DNA of 64,000 nt, from NCBI RefSeq assembly GCF_001648475.1, contig NZ_LXSQ01000028.1:62001-126000 (forward strand). Direction: 5' to 3'. Below are positions 31,366 through 40,392 of the stretch, one piece after another. The stretch comes from Eikenella halliae (lineage in GTDB: Bacteria; Pseudomonadota; Gammaproteobacteria; Burkholderiales; Neisseriaceae). A program made the translations under genes and the position numbers. The stretch's first letter is position 1, and each line of letters starts with the position of its first letter. Under the pieces are notes generated by a model. That model did no database searches. It saw only the letters and a program-made list of their open reading frames with translations, and was not told the DNA's origin.

Positions 31366-33022
31366 GAGGGTTGTTCCAGAAGTTGTAGAAGTTGAACCAT
31401 TGCAGCGGCGCGCGCGCGGCGTGGGCGGCCAAAATGTCGGCGTATTGCTGCGCCATGCTTTCAATCACTTGTTTGCGCGTGGCGGCCGTCCAGCTTGGGG
31501 CTACCTGAAAACGTTTCAGGCATAAATGATAGCGGCCGCGCTCTTTTAGCACGAATACCGTATTGGTGGGCGCGCGCAGGAGGCCGGCCAAGAGCCAGGG
31601 GCCTTGCGGCAGGTGGGCGGTGTGGCCGAGGAATTGCACGGGCACGGTTTTGTTGCCGCGCACGGGGGTGCGGTCGGCGGCGATGGCGAGCCATTCTCCG
31701 GCATCGAGTTTTTGCGAGAGCTGGAGCATTTTGGCAGCGTTGAGGTCGGCCACCTGAATCAGCTGCAAATCGCTGGCGCCGGCGGCTTTGAGGGCTCGGT
31801 TGAAATCTTCTGCGTGGGCGTTGTGCACGAGCACGTTGAGTTTGAAGCCTCGGTGGTGGGAGACGAGGGCGCGGCACACTTCGATGTTGCCCAGATGCGA
31901 GCAGATGATGATTTGGCCGCGTGTATTGTGGTTGTCTATATCGGCATATAGGTTATCGGGGTCTTCCACCACGAGGTCGGGCACGGTAATTTTGTGCTGC
32001 CACACGGCGAATCGGTCGGCCACGGCCTCTCCGAAGGCGGCGAACTGGCGGTATACGGGGAAGCGTGCGGGCAGCGGCGCATCGGGGAAACTGGCTTTCA
32101 GGTAGCCTTGATATTGGCGCACGCTGCGGCGCTGGGCGGCGGAGGTAAGGTAGAAATAAGAAGACACCGCGGCGGCGATGATGTGCACCGGCCACAAGGG
32201 CAGGTAGCGCACCAGCCATTCGGTAATCTTGAGGAAGAGGCGGTGGCCGCGTTCGTGCTGTGCCGACCAATGCGCCCGGGCGGCCTGTGCCGCTTGAGGC
32301 CGTTTAAACAGGCGGCCGAGGCGGCGGGCGACCATGCCGCAAAACAGGCGGGCGTGCATTTTGCTGATGAGCAGGTTGTCGCGGTGCAGGTTGAAGTGCG
32401 ACACGCCTCCTGCTTCGTAGCGCACGGGCGTGTTGAGCCAAACGAGGGGCACGCCCGCCCAATGCAGGCGCACCAGGATTTCGTTGTCGAAATCCATGCG
32501 CTCGCCGATGACGGCACCGCCGTATTGGATGATGGGCAGGACGGCAGCCAGCGGATAAACGCGGAAGCCGCACATGCCGTCTTTGATATCGAACGACCAA
32601 GTGTGCAGCACGTTCCAAAAATCGGTGATTTTGCGGCCGTAGAGCCGCGATTTGGGCACGTCGCCGCCGTACACCGGCCGCCCGCATACCACGGCCTGCG
32701 GCTGCGACTGCGCGGTTTCGATAAAGCGCGGGATGTCGGCGAAATTGTGCTGCGCGTCGGCATCAATCTGCAAAACGTGGCTGAAACCCTGCTGCGCCGC
32801 CAGCTTGAAGCCCCACTTCATCGCGCTGCCTTTGCCACCGTTGGCCGGGCGGAAGGCTACCTGAACGCCCTCGCCGCGCAAGGCTTCCAAACCGGCGCGG
32901 CAGTCTTCGCCCGATCCGTCGTCCACCACCAAAACGGGCAGGCCGCAATGTCGCAGGGCGGAAACCACCTGCGGCAGCGTGCCGAGGTGGCGGTAGTGGG
33001 GGATGACGGCGATGAGCTTCAT
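31358..33022 (-). CDS. Fused family 2 glycosyltransferase and lipid acyltransferase
   Basis: The 554-residue protein joins two enzymes. Residues 1-240 are a GT-A glycosyltransferase (IPHYRHLGTLPQVVSALR, VVDDGSGEDC and a DADAQH metal site). Residues 260-554 are an LpxL/HtrB-type acyltransferase with an HLGNIE catalytic His-(X)4-acid-like site. The join suggests successive glycosylation and acylation of one lipid at the inner membrane. Such fusions belong to aryl polyene clusters. Three uptake-type sequences lie in the coding region. The start at 33022 (MKLIAVIPHY) was chosen by domain start. Confidence 0.85.
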   Translation of the reverse strand: MKLIAVIPHYRHLGTLPQVVSALRHCGLPVLVVDDGSGEDCRAGLEALRGEGVQVAFRPANGGKGSAMKWGFKLAAQQGFSHVLQIDADAQHNFADIPRFIETAQSQPQAVVCGRPVYGGDVPKSRLYGRKITDFWNVLHTWSFDIKDGMCGFRVYPLAAVLPIIQYGGAVIGERMDFDNEILVRLHWAGVPLVWLNTPVRYEAGGVSHFNLHRDNLLISKMHARLFCGMVARRLGRLFKRPQAAQAARAHWSAQHERGHRLFLKITEWLVRYLPLWPVHIIAAAVSSYFYLTSAAQRRSVRQYQGYLKASFPDAPLPARFPVYRQFAAFGEAVADRFAVWQHKITVPDLVVEDPDNLYADIDNHNTRGQIIICSHLGNIEVCRALVSHHRGFKLNVLVHNAHAEDFNRALKAAGASDLQLIQVADLNAAKMLQLSQKLDAGEWLAIAADRTPVRGNKTVPVQFLGHTAHLPQGPWLLAGLLRAPTNTVFVLKERGRYHLCLKRFQVAPSWTAATRKQVIESMAQQYADILAAHAARAPLQWFNFYNFWNNPHG

Positions 33023-33247
33023 AATCGGGCGGCGGTGGAGGGAAAGGCGGGATTGTAGCAAAAGGAGGGAAGGGCTACCTGAAAATCGAATGGATTGTTT
33101 CGCCCCGTTGCGGCTTGCGCGTTGGCTTTGCCGAGGCATCGTTGCTTTTTCAGGTAGCCTTTATGTATCGCGGAGGGGCTACCTGAAAACATTTACTTTA
33201 GGCGGATTGGCGGCCGATAAAAAGGCGTTGCGCCTGCAGGATGGTTT
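33023..33247. repeat. Intergenic space with clustered uptake sequences
   Basis: Four host-dialect uptake sequences occur in 200 bases (near 33075, 33152, 33175 and 33244), in both orientations. Pairs facing each other can form hairpins to stop the convergent or tandem transcripts. No gene is seen. Confidence 0.7.
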
Positions 33248-35098
33248 TCAGGTAGCCTCTGGCTGCCCGCCGTCTGTTTTGTCTTCCAGCATCTCCGCCC
33301 CTTCGCTGCCGGCTTGTTCCACCAGCTGCGCGTCGAGCCGTTTGCCGGCTTTCACGCCCATTTGGCGCAGTTTTTCCACGCGGCCGACTAGGTTGCCGCG
33401 GCCGCTGTAAAGCTGTTTGTGGGCGGCTTGGTAGCTTTCTTGCGCCTGCTGGAGGTTTTTGCCCACTTTTTCCAGGGTTTCCACGAAGCCGACGAATTTG
33501 TCGTAGAGTTTGCCGCCTTCGCTGGCAATCTGCAGGGCGTGGCGGTTTTGGTATTCGTGCCGCCAGATGTTGGCTACGGTGCGCAGGGTGGCCAGCAGCG
33601 TGCTGGGGCCGACCAGGATAATGCGTTGGTCGAAACAGGTTTGGAAGAGCTCGGGGTCTTGCTGCAGGGCGAGCAGGTAGGCGGGCTCCACGGGCACAAA
33701 CATAAAGACGAAATCGAGCGATACCAGGCCTTCGATGTCGCTGTAGCGTTTGGCAGCGAGCTCTTTGATGTGCTGGTGTACGGAGGCGAGGTGGGCGGCG
33801 AGCTCGGCTTCGGCGGCTTCGGGGCTTTCGGCGCGGGTGTAGCGCACGTAGGCGGTGAGCGATACTTTGGAATCGACGATGATTTGTTTGTTGTCGGGCA
33901 GGTTGATGAGCACGTCGGGCTGGAGGTAGCGGCTTTCGCCGTCGCTGTCGGTTTGGCGGCCGCCGCTTTGCACGAAGTATTCGCGCCCTTTCACCAGGCC
34001 GGAGTTTTCCAGCACTTTTTCCAGAATCATCTCGCCCCAATTGCCCTGGCTTTTGTTGCGGCTGCCGGTGAGGGCTTGGGTGAGGGCTTGGGCGTCTTGG
34101 TGCAGCCGGGCGTTGAGCTGTTGCAGGCGTTTGAGCTCGTTTTCCAGCGTGAGCCGCTCTTTGGCTTCTTTTTCGTAGGTGTTTTGTACGAGCTGGCTGA
34201 AGCCTTGCAGTTTCTCGCTCAAGGGATGGAGCAGTTGGTCGAGCTCTTGGCGGTTTTGCTCGGAAAAACGGCGGCTTTTTTCTTCGAGGATTTGGTTGGC
34301 GAGGTTTTGGAATTGTTCGCCCAGGTTTTGGCGGGCCTGGTTGAGCAGGGCGATTTGTTCGGCGTGGGCTTGCTGCCGCTGTTCGATTTGGGTTTGCACG
34401 CGCTCGTGTTGCAGGCGGCTGGCGGCCAGCTCTTGGCGGGCGGTTTCGTAGCGCTGTTGGAGTTGCTGCTGCTGTTCGTCGGCTTCGGCCAGTTGGCTGT
34501 TGAGGTGTTGCACGGATTTTTCGGCGGTGGCGGCACGGGTTTGCCAGCTTTGGCTTGCTTCCTGTTCGGCGGCGAGCTGCTGTTTGGCGGCGGCCAGCTC
34601 TTGCTGCTGTTGCTGTTGGCGCTCGGCGGCTTCGGCCAAGCTGCGGTCGAGGTGTTGTTTGGATTGTTCGGCAGCCACGGCGCGGGTTTGCCAGCTTTGG
34701 GCTTCTTCCTGCTCGGCGGCGGATTGCTGCTTGGCGGCGGCGAGTTCGCGCAACAGCTGCTGCTGCCGTTCGGCGGCTTCGGCCAGGCGGTTGGTGAAAT
34801 GTTGCACCGATTGCTCGGCGGCGGCGGCGCGGGTTTGGTAATCCTGTGCGGCTTGGCGGGCGGCGGAAAGCTGCTGCTGGCTGTCGGCCAGGCTTTGGGC
34901 GGTGTGGCCGAGTTGCTGTTCGCTTTGCTGCCAGGCCTGCTGTTGCAGGGCGAGCTGGTGTTGCAGGCGGTCGGCTTCCTGCTGGTGGCGGTGTTGCGCG
35001 GCTTGGTTGCGGGCGTTTTGCCACAGCCAAACGATGAGTGCGCAGAGTAGGGCGGCGGCAAAGCAGGCGGCAAGCAGGACGGGGAGGGTGAAGGTCAT
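33248..35098 (-). CDS. rmuC: DNA recombination protein RmuC
   Basis: The 616-residue protein has an N-terminal membrane anchor (residues 5-26), a long Gln/Ala/Glu coiled coil (30-290), and the RmuC nuclease-like domain (about 330-560) with NWGEMILEKVLENSGL and IIVDSKVSLTAY. RmuC limits DNA inversions at short repeats. The coiled coil contains three tandem copies of a unit of about 49 residues (each ending in a version of SWQTR), making it longer than in most relatives. Confidence 0.92.
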   Translation of the reverse strand: MTFTLPVLLAACFAAALLCALIVWLWQNARNQAAQHRHQQEADRLQHQLALQQQAWQQSEQQLGHTAQSLADSQQQLSAARQAAQDYQTRAAAAEQSVQHFTNRLAEAAERQQQLLRELAAAKQQSAAEQEEAQSWQTRAVAAEQSKQHLDRSLAEAAERQQQQQQELAAAKQQLAAEQEASQSWQTRAATAEKSVQHLNSQLAEADEQQQQLQQRYETARQELAASRLQHERVQTQIEQRQQAHAEQIALLNQARQNLGEQFQNLANQILEEKSRRFSEQNRQELDQLLHPLSEKLQGFSQLVQNTYEKEAKERLTLENELKRLQQLNARLHQDAQALTQALTGSRNKSQGNWGEMILEKVLENSGLVKGREYFVQSGGRQTDSDGESRYLQPDVLINLPDNKQIIVDSKVSLTAYVRYTRAESPEAAEAELAAHLASVHQHIKELAAKRYSDIEGLVSLDFVFMFVPVEPAYLLALQQDPELFQTCFDQRIILVGPSTLLATLRTVANIWRHEYQNRHALQIASEGGKLYDKFVGFVETLEKVGKNLQQAQESYQAAHKQLYSGRGNLVGRVEKLRQMGVKAGKRLDAQLVEQAGSEGAEMLEDKTDGGQPEAT

Positions 35099-35101
35099 AA
35101 G

Positions 35102-35156
35102 AGGCTACCTGAAAAACGGTGTATGGGCGCTAAAGCATGAGCTTCAACGACGTTTA
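35102..35156. repeat. Uptake sequence plus composite repeat
   Basis: AGGCTACCTGAAA is followed by AAAGCATGAGCTTCAACGACG, one of at least six copies of a composite repeat seen near 38.9, 40.5, 48.6, 49.7 and 52.2 kb. Confidence 0.55.
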
Positions 35157-35176
35157 AAAGGGGAGCGGTTGGCGGT

Positions 35177-35521
35177 TTAATCCGCTATCGAAATCCGCAC
35201 GATTTTATGCTCCTGCGGGTTGCCGTGCCAATAATCGCGGTATAGCGCCAGGCAGTCGGCAATATCGGCAAACAGTTTGGGCTGGCGTTGTTTGAGGTCG
35301 GCCAGGCCGCAAAAGGCGATGTGGATTTCGCGTTGCGGCAGCCAGCCCAAGTCGCGCATGCAGTCGTTGAGCGAATCGAGGCCGCCGCTGAAACAGGCGG
35401 GCAGTTCGAAGGCTTCCCGCATGCGCTGCATCAGGCTGTGCAGGGTTTTGATGCGGGATAAATCCACGCTGATGGCGAGGGCATCCGGGCGGATTAGGGT
35501 TTGGCGGATAAAGCGGCTCAT
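35177..35521 (-). CDS. Barstar-family protein
   Basis: The 114-residue protein matches the barstar fold: VDLSRIKTLHSLMQRMREAFELPACFSGGLDSLNDCMRDLGWLP carries the SGGLDSLND site that inhibits barnase-type ribonucleases. No barnase-like or toxin gene is next to it. It may be a housekeeping relative (YhcO type), or an orphan immunity protein against a toxin from rivals. Confidence 0.82.
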   Translation of the reverse strand: MSRFIRQTLIRPDALAISVDLSRIKTLHSLMQRMREAFELPACFSGGLDSLNDCMRDLGWLPQREIHIAFCGLADLKQRQPKLFADIADCLALYRDYWHGNPQEHKIVRISIAD

Positions 35522-35667
35522 GTGTGAGGCTACCTGAAAGCATAAAGCGAAAACGTATTCTACCGCTTTAGCTGTGCAGAATGCGCCAAGCCATCGCTTT
35601 CAGGTAGCCTTCCCGCTTTTCGGGTAGAATACCGCCGTTTTGTTGGCCTTTTTTCATAGGAAACCAC

Positions 35668-37035
35668 ATGTCTGCCCTGCTTGCCCTTTCCCCGCTCGAC
35701 GGCCGCTATGCCGCCGCTGTTGAAGCCCTGCGCCCCGTTTTTTCCGAATACGGCCTGATCCGCGCCCGTGTGCGCGTGGAGTTGGAATGGCTCAAATCGC
35801 TGGCTGCCGCGCCCGACATTAGCGAAGTGCCGCCTTTTTCCGCCGCCACCTTGGCCGAAATCGATGCCGTGATTGCCGGCTTTTCGCCCGAACACGCTGC
35901 CGAAGTGAAAGCCATCGAAGCCACCACCAACCACGACGTGAAAGCCGTGGAATACTGGCTCAAACAGCGCTTCGAGAGGCTACCTGAAATCCAAAAGGCA
36001 AACGAATTCATCCACTTTGCCTGCACCAGCGAAGACATCAACAACCTCTCCCACGCCCTGATGCTGCGCGAAGCCCGCGATAGCGTGCTGCTGCCCAAGC
36101 TGGCCGAAATCGCTGCCAAGCTGCGCCAAATGGCACACAGCCTGGCCGCCCAACCCATGATGAGCCGCACCCACGGCCAGCCCGCCACCCCCACCACCCT
36201 GGGCAAGGAAATCGCCAATGTGCTCGCCCGTTTGCAGCGCCAAACCGCCCAGCTGGAGAAACAGGAATTCTTGGGCAAAATCAACGGCGCCGTAGGCAAC
36301 TACAACGCCCATCTCGCCGCCTACCCCGATCTGGATTGGGAAGCGCATTGCCGCCGCTTTGTCGAACAGTCGCTCGGGCTTACCTTCAACCCCTACACTA
36401 TCCAAATCGAGCCGCACGACTACATGGCCGAGTTCTTCCAAATCCTCAGCCGCATCAACACCATCCTCATCGATTTTAACCGCGATGTGTGGGGCTACAT
36501 TTCGCTCGGCTATTTCAAACAAAAAGTGAAGGCCGGCGAAGTGGGCTCCTCCACCATGCCGCACAAAGTGAACCCCATCGACTTTGAAAACTCCGAAGGC
36601 AACCTCGGCACCGCCAACGCCATCCTCGGCTTCATGGCCGAGAAACTGCCCGTATCCCGCTGGCAGCGCGACCTGACCGACAGCACTGTGCTGCGCAACA
36701 TGGGCGTGGGCGCAGGCTACACCTTGCTCGGCTGGGCCGCCCACCTGCGCGGCCTGAACAAACTCGAAGCCAACCCCGCTGCCATGCAGGCCGACCTCGA
36801 CGCCACCTGGGAACTCTTGGCCGAGCCCATCCAAACCGTGATGCGCCGCCACGCCGTGCCGCAGGCCTATGAGCAGCTCAAAGCCCTCACCCGCGGCCAA
36901 GACGGCATCACGCCCGCCACCCTCCAGTCCTTCATCCACGGGCTAGACATCCCCGAAGAAGCCAAAGCGCGCCTGCTCGCGCTCACTCCCGCGCTGTATG
37001 TGGGCAAGGCGGAGGAACTGGCCAAGCGGATTTAA
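35668..37035 (+). CDS. purB: Adenylosuccinate lyase
   Basis: The 455-residue enzyme splits adenylosuccinate and SAICAR in purine synthesis. The family signature GSSTMPHKVNPIDFENSEGN is at about residue 292, with the catalytic Ser loop there and His in MSRTHGQPATP (about 168). The length is normal. It holds an in-frame uptake sequence (35979-35991, read as RLPE) in a loop. Ribosome binding site AGGAAA precedes the ATG. Confidence 0.96.
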   Translation: MSALLALSPLDGRYAAAVEALRPVFSEYGLIRARVRVELEWLKSLAAAPDISEVPPFSAATLAEIDAVIAGFSPEHAAEVKAIEATTNHDVKAVEYWLKQRFERLPEIQKANEFIHFACTSEDINNLSHALMLREARDSVLLPKLAEIAAKLRQMAHSLAAQPMMSRTHGQPATPTTLGKEIANVLARLQRQTAQLEKQEFLGKINGAVGNYNAHLAAYPDLDWEAHCRRFVEQSLGLTFNPYTIQIEPHDYMAEFFQILSRINTILIDFNRDVWGYISLGYFKQKVKAGEVGSSTMPHKVNPIDFENSEGNLGTANAILGFMAEKLPVSRWQRDLTDSTVLRNMGVGAGYTLLGWAAHLRGLNKLEANPAAMQADLDATWELLAEPIQTVMRRHAVPQAYEQLKALTRGQDGITPATLQSFIHGLDIPEEAKARLLALTPALYVGKAEELAKRI

Positions 37036-37060
37036 GGCCGCCTGCTGGCATTCAAAAAAA

Positions 37061-37090
37061 AAGGCTACCTGAAATTTCAGGTAGCCTTTT
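37061..37090. terminator. Uptake-sequence inverted pair acting as terminator
   Basis: AAGGCTACCTGAAA is joined directly to TTTCAGGTAGCCTTTT, flanked by A and T runs. It serves the convergent purB and lipoprotein genes in both directions. Confidence 0.85.
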
Positions 37091-37129
37091 ATCCTTGCCG
37101 TACAGCCGATTAGGGGTTGCGAACAGGTT

Positions 37130-37609
37130 TTAATAGGCCGAAGATTGGCTCGCCGGCAGCACGCGGGTGATGCCGTTGGCGCCTTGCAGCACGCGCACGC
37201 GCTGGCCGGGGCGGAATTGGATGTCGTCTTTCTGTACCACGGAAATCGCATCGCGCGAGCCTTCCAGCTGCACCACGATTTCATAGCCGCGTTGGCTGTC
37301 GAGCCCGCGGGTGAGCGACTGGGTGCCCAAACCGCCCACCACCGCGCCCAAAATCGCGCTCACCGCCTCGCCGCGGCCATTGCCGAAGTTGCTGCCGCCG
37401 ATGCCGCCCAGCAGCGAGCCGGCAGCGGTGATCAGCGGGTTGTCTTCGCCGCGGATTCGGGTGGGCGTTACCGACAGCACTTCGCCGTAGTAAACCCGGG
37501 CGGTGTTTTGCGCTTGGGAAGTGGTGTATTGCAGGGCGGAGCTGTTGGCGCAGCCGCCCAGCAGCAGGGCGGCGGATACGGCAGCCGCAAACAAGCGTGA
37601 AGTAGACAT
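37130..37609 (-). CDS. SlyB/Pcp-like outer-membrane lipoprotein
   Basis: The 159-residue product has a lipoprotein signal ending LLLGGC and a glycine-zipper region (GSLLGGIGGSNFGNGRGEAVSAILGAVVGGLG). The C-terminal part is beta-rich (YEIVVQLEGSRDAISVVQKD). SlyB-type proteins stabilise the outer membrane. Monocistronic. Confidence 0.85.
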   Translation of the reverse strand: MSTSRLFAAAVSAALLLGGCANSSALQYTTSQAQNTARVYYGEVLSVTPTRIRGEDNPLITAAGSLLGGIGGSNFGNGRGEAVSAILGAVVGGLGTQSLTRGLDSQRGYEIVVQLEGSRDAISVVQKDDIQFRPGQRVRVLQGANGITRVLPASQSSAY

Positions 37610-37717
37610 GGGATTCTCCTGAAAGGTGGTTAAACGGGCGGGATTATATAGCGGATAAGCTTATTTTTCGATACGGCGGCACATGCCCACGCTGAGATTG
37701 AGGCTACCTGAAAATAT

Positions 37718-37796
37718 AGTGAATTAAAATAAGAATGCTACAGCGTTGGCTCGCCTTGCCGTATTGCTCATACTGTCTGCGGCTCCCCGCCCAATA
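37718..37796. repeat. Decayed Correia-like element
   Basis: ATATAGTGAATTAAAAT begins like a Correia end and is followed by GCGTTGGCTCGCCTTGCCGT and ACTGTCTGCGGCT from the core. The second end is lost. Confidence 0.55.
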
Positions 37797-37899
37797 TCGA
37801 TAGCCTTCCGGCTTGCTATATGTTTTCGGCCTGCTTTGCCGTATGATTTGCGCCGTATGGCATAGTTGAGCCAAATCCAGAACAAAACGGAGAGTATTT

Positions 37900-38874
37900 A
37901 TGTTTCCACAAACCGCATTCCGCAAAACCAAACGACTGCTGTCGTTTGCCACCGCCCTGCTGCTGGCAGGCTGCGCCACCACCATCCGCCCGACCGACAC
38001 CCTGCGCTGGCGCGGCAAAGACATCAGCGATTTTGTTGCCGAACGCGCCCATCGCATGCCCGATATCGTGCGCCGCAACTGCGTGAAAAATAATGAAGTG
38101 CGCAACCTCTATGCCTGGCGTATTGATCTCTACGAAATCCGTCAGGCCTATGTAGGCCAATCCGGCAATGTGCATTATTACCAAAACTACCGCCATTACA
38201 ACGACTACGAATACCGCATCGTGGTAACTAAGCCAGACGGTACCATCCTTTCAGTGCGCGATACCGCTTTTGGCAATGCCGATAAAGAATACGGCTGTGA
38301 AGAATACCGCGAAGAGCTCAAGCCGCAAAACAGACCGCAGGCCGCTGATAGGGCGAGAACCACCCGTGGCGCAGCCAATCAAGCCAACACGCCGGCCAAG
38401 CCCCGCGTGTGGCGCGCCATTGCCATGAATGAAAACAACGCCGAAGTCATCTACCCATCCGCCGCCCACCCCACCGAAGAAGCCGCCAAAGCCGATGCGC
38501 TGCGCCAATGCCAACGCGCTTCCGGCAATCAATGCGGCGTGTGGCAGCGGTTTAGCAATATGTGTTTCGGTATGTCGGTGGGGCAGAAAAACGGCCGGCT
38601 CACCCATTTTCCTGCTGTTAGCCTAGATGCCCAGCATGCCGACTATGCCGCTATCCAAAACTGCCGCAGCAGCGGCGGCACGCAATGCGATCTGTTTAAA
38701 CACAGCGTTTGCGCCCTGCCTTGCGACATCACCAAAAACGGCTGCTATTTCGAGCAGCCGCTCCTGGGCAGCTATGGCCATTTCAACGGCCAAGTGAAGC
38801 CGGTGAGCTTGGATAAGCCGGATGGAGAGTTAGACGAAAGTATCCTGCGCATCATCATGCGCCATCCGCGCTAG
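37900..38874 (+). CDS. Lipoprotein with DUF4189 domain
   Basis: The 324-residue protein has a lipoprotein signal ending LLLAGC (residues 20-25). The N-terminal region (30-130) is Tyr-rich and has no known family. The C-terminal half (about 165-270) is DUF4189-like, with the pattern WRAIAMNENNAEVIY, then ADALRQCQRASGNQCGVWQ, repeated with CRSSGGTQCDL. Function unknown; a cell-envelope role is likely. Ribosome binding site GGAGAG precedes the ATG. Confidence 0.78.
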   Translation: MFPQTAFRKTKRLLSFATALLLAGCATTIRPTDTLRWRGKDISDFVAERAHRMPDIVRRNCVKNNEVRNLYAWRIDLYEIRQAYVGQSGNVHYYQNYRHYNDYEYRIVVTKPDGTILSVRDTAFGNADKEYGCEEYREELKPQNRPQAADRARTTRGAANQANTPAKPRVWRAIAMNENNAEVIYPSAAHPTEEAAKADALRQCQRASGNQCGVWQRFSNMCFGMSVGQKNGRLTHFPAVSLDAQHADYAAIQNCRSSGGTQCDLFKHSVCALPCDITKNGCYFEQPLLGSYGHFNGQVKPVSLDKPDGELDESILRIIMRHPR

Positions 38875-38896
38875 GGCGTGTGGCAGAAGATACGAA

Positions 38897-38985
38897 AAGG
38901 CTACCTGAAAGCATAAGCTTCAACGCAGTTCAAACGAGCTCTGCGCGTTGCTGCGAAGCTGAAATTTCAGGTAGCTTTTTTATGG
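38897..38985. repeat. Inverted uptake pair enclosing a composite repeat
   Basis: AGGCTACCTGAAAGCATAAG is followed by GCTTCAACGCAGTT, and a facing TTTCAGGTAGCTTTTTT closes the element. The enclosed part is related to the copies at 40.5 and 48.6 kb. Confidence 0.6.
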
Positions 38986-39048
38986 CCGGAAGCAAATGGG
39001 CTGAACCGAGCGATTTGAGTAGGAGAGTGCCGGATTGGCCGTGCCGGG

Positions 39049-39765
39049 CTACGGTTGCTCATCCAACATTTGTCGCAAAGCGGCAAACAGGTTGGTGCCG
39101 TTGGCAAATTGATAGAAATCGGGGCGGCCGGCCAGGAAACGGCGCAGTTCGCCGTATCGTTGCAGGTGGAACAAGACCAGCGCATAGAGTTCGTTTTCCA
39201 TACCGCTTCCTAACGGGCGGCTCTGCATGAAACGACAGAAGCCCTCTAAGTCGGACACTTGCTGCGTAAAGCGGGCAATGTCGGCTTCTATTTGCCCGAC
39301 AGTCTGCCGTACCCAATCCAGCATTTGCTCAAGGGTAAAGTGGGCGAAGTCGGGTTCTTGTATGCACCACTCGTCTTGTATCCCTATCAAACCCAGTGAT
39401 GGTTCACCATTGAGCCGGCTGCTGAAGCTTTTTATCATCTCTTCTTTGCCGAACAGTTTGAAAAACAATGAATCCAGATAGTCCGGTTTGGCTTCTATGC
39501 GGATGGATACACGCTCACTGATGGGTTTGCCGTCAAACACGGCCACCAAATAAGCCTGGACAACGCTGAAAATGTAGCCGTCTTTAACCCAATAAATAAA
39601 ACCGCCGGAGGCCGTCTGAAAGCCGCGTGTTTTGAGTTCGGCTTTGAATAATTGTTCCAGCCATTGGCGTTTTACGCTGTCGCGGAATTTTTCGCGCCCG
39701 CGTTCGGCTTGCACTTTGTCCCAAGCTTTGAGTAGAGGGGCGGGGAGGCGGTTAATATCCAGCAT
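39049..39765 (-). CDS. Protein of unknown function with foreign uptake sequence
   Basis: The 238-residue protein begins MLDINRLPAPLLKAWDKVQAERGREKFRD and is soluble and helical toward its end (LYALVLFHLQRYGELRRFLAGRPDFYQFA). No family was recognised. The coding region holds an exact AGGCCGTCTGAA (39609-39620), the uptake dialect of some Neisseria, absent from the rest of the window. It may therefore be imported. It might belong with the immunity-type gene next to it. Confidence 0.6.
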   Translation of the reverse strand: MLDINRLPAPLLKAWDKVQAERGREKFRDSVKRQWLEQLFKAELKTRGFQTASGGFIYWVKDGYIFSVVQAYLVAVFDGKPISERVSIRIEAKPDYLDSLFFKLFGKEEMIKSFSSRLNGEPSLGLIGIQDEWCIQEPDFAHFTLEQMLDWVRQTVGQIEADIARFTQQVSDLEGFCRFMQSRPLGSGMENELYALVLFHLQRYGELRRFLAGRPDFYQFANGTNLFAALRQMLDEQP

Positions 39766-39987
39766 AATTTTCGTATCCCCATTCAAAATATTTTAATAAT
39801 TCGGAAACACTTATCTTATCCATTTAATTATCCTGCGTCCAAATGAACATTGCTTATTAATTAAGCGTAATGTGTGTAGGGGAGTCATGTGCACTTATGC
39901 TTATTCCATGTGGCTTTTCCAGACGGCCTTAATGCGGGATATCGGGCTAAAGAATCTAACCTGTATTTGCTTGCTATTTAATCTAAT

Positions 39988-40392
39988 TCAGATATGTATG
40001 GAATGCCATTTTCCATCATAACTATCAAATTCTTTTACATTATCCAATTTCCAGAGACCTGCCTGTTTTTTGAATTTATAAAGTCTTTGTGCTTCCATTC
40101 CAGCGTAAAGTACATCACTCTTTACAGTTATAGAGCTACCTTTTTCTTCTATTTCAATGATTTTCTCGTTATTTGGGTTGAATGTTGGGGGATAGTTAAC
40201 AGTCATGCATTCTAACTTTCCCATTTTTCTTGGTTTATCTGTTAGGTATTTATCGTATATTTCCTTTAGTGTTTGTTTCAATATCTCATCAGGAATATCT
40301 GTGCCTGCATCAATATGCTTATTAGCATTGTCTTCCCATTTATACATTTCCATCAGAAAACTATTTAATATAGTTTCGATATTTTCATTCAT
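39988..40392 (-). CDS. NTF2-fold immunity-like protein
   Basis: The 134-residue AT-rich gene encodes a protein resembling NTF2-fold immunity proteins that protect against contact-dependent toxins: helical N-terminus, IKQTLKEIYDKYL-like helix and a C-terminal sheet with YKFKKQAGLWKLDNVKEF. The ATG at 40392 follows AAGGAT. No toxin is next to it. The likeness is by pattern only. Confidence 0.55.
   Translation of the reverse strand: MNENIETILNSFLMEMYKWEDNANKHIDAGTDIPDEILKQTLKEIYDKYLTDKPRKMGKLECMTVNYPPTFNPNNEKIIEIEEKGSSITVKSDVLYAGMEAQRLYKFKKQAGLWKLDNVKEFDSYDGKWHSIHI

Noticed and set aside
30772..31395. Plus-strand frame over the thioesterase gene
   Set aside because: Antisense of a clear hotdog-fold gene.
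33060..33250. Dense short repeats, considered as a CRISPR array
   Set aside because: The repeated words are uptake sequences in mixed orientation with irregular spacing, and no cas genes are near.
33198..35030. 610-codon open frame on the same strand as rmuC in another frame
   Set aside because: It arises from the repetitive GC-rich coiled-coil coding sequence; it is almost only Arg, Pro, Ala and Thr, and RmuC is clearly the real frame.
33419..35050. 543-codon plus-strand frame antisense to rmuC
   Set aside because: Leu/Gly/Val-rich mirror of the Gln/Ala repeats; not a true membrane protein.
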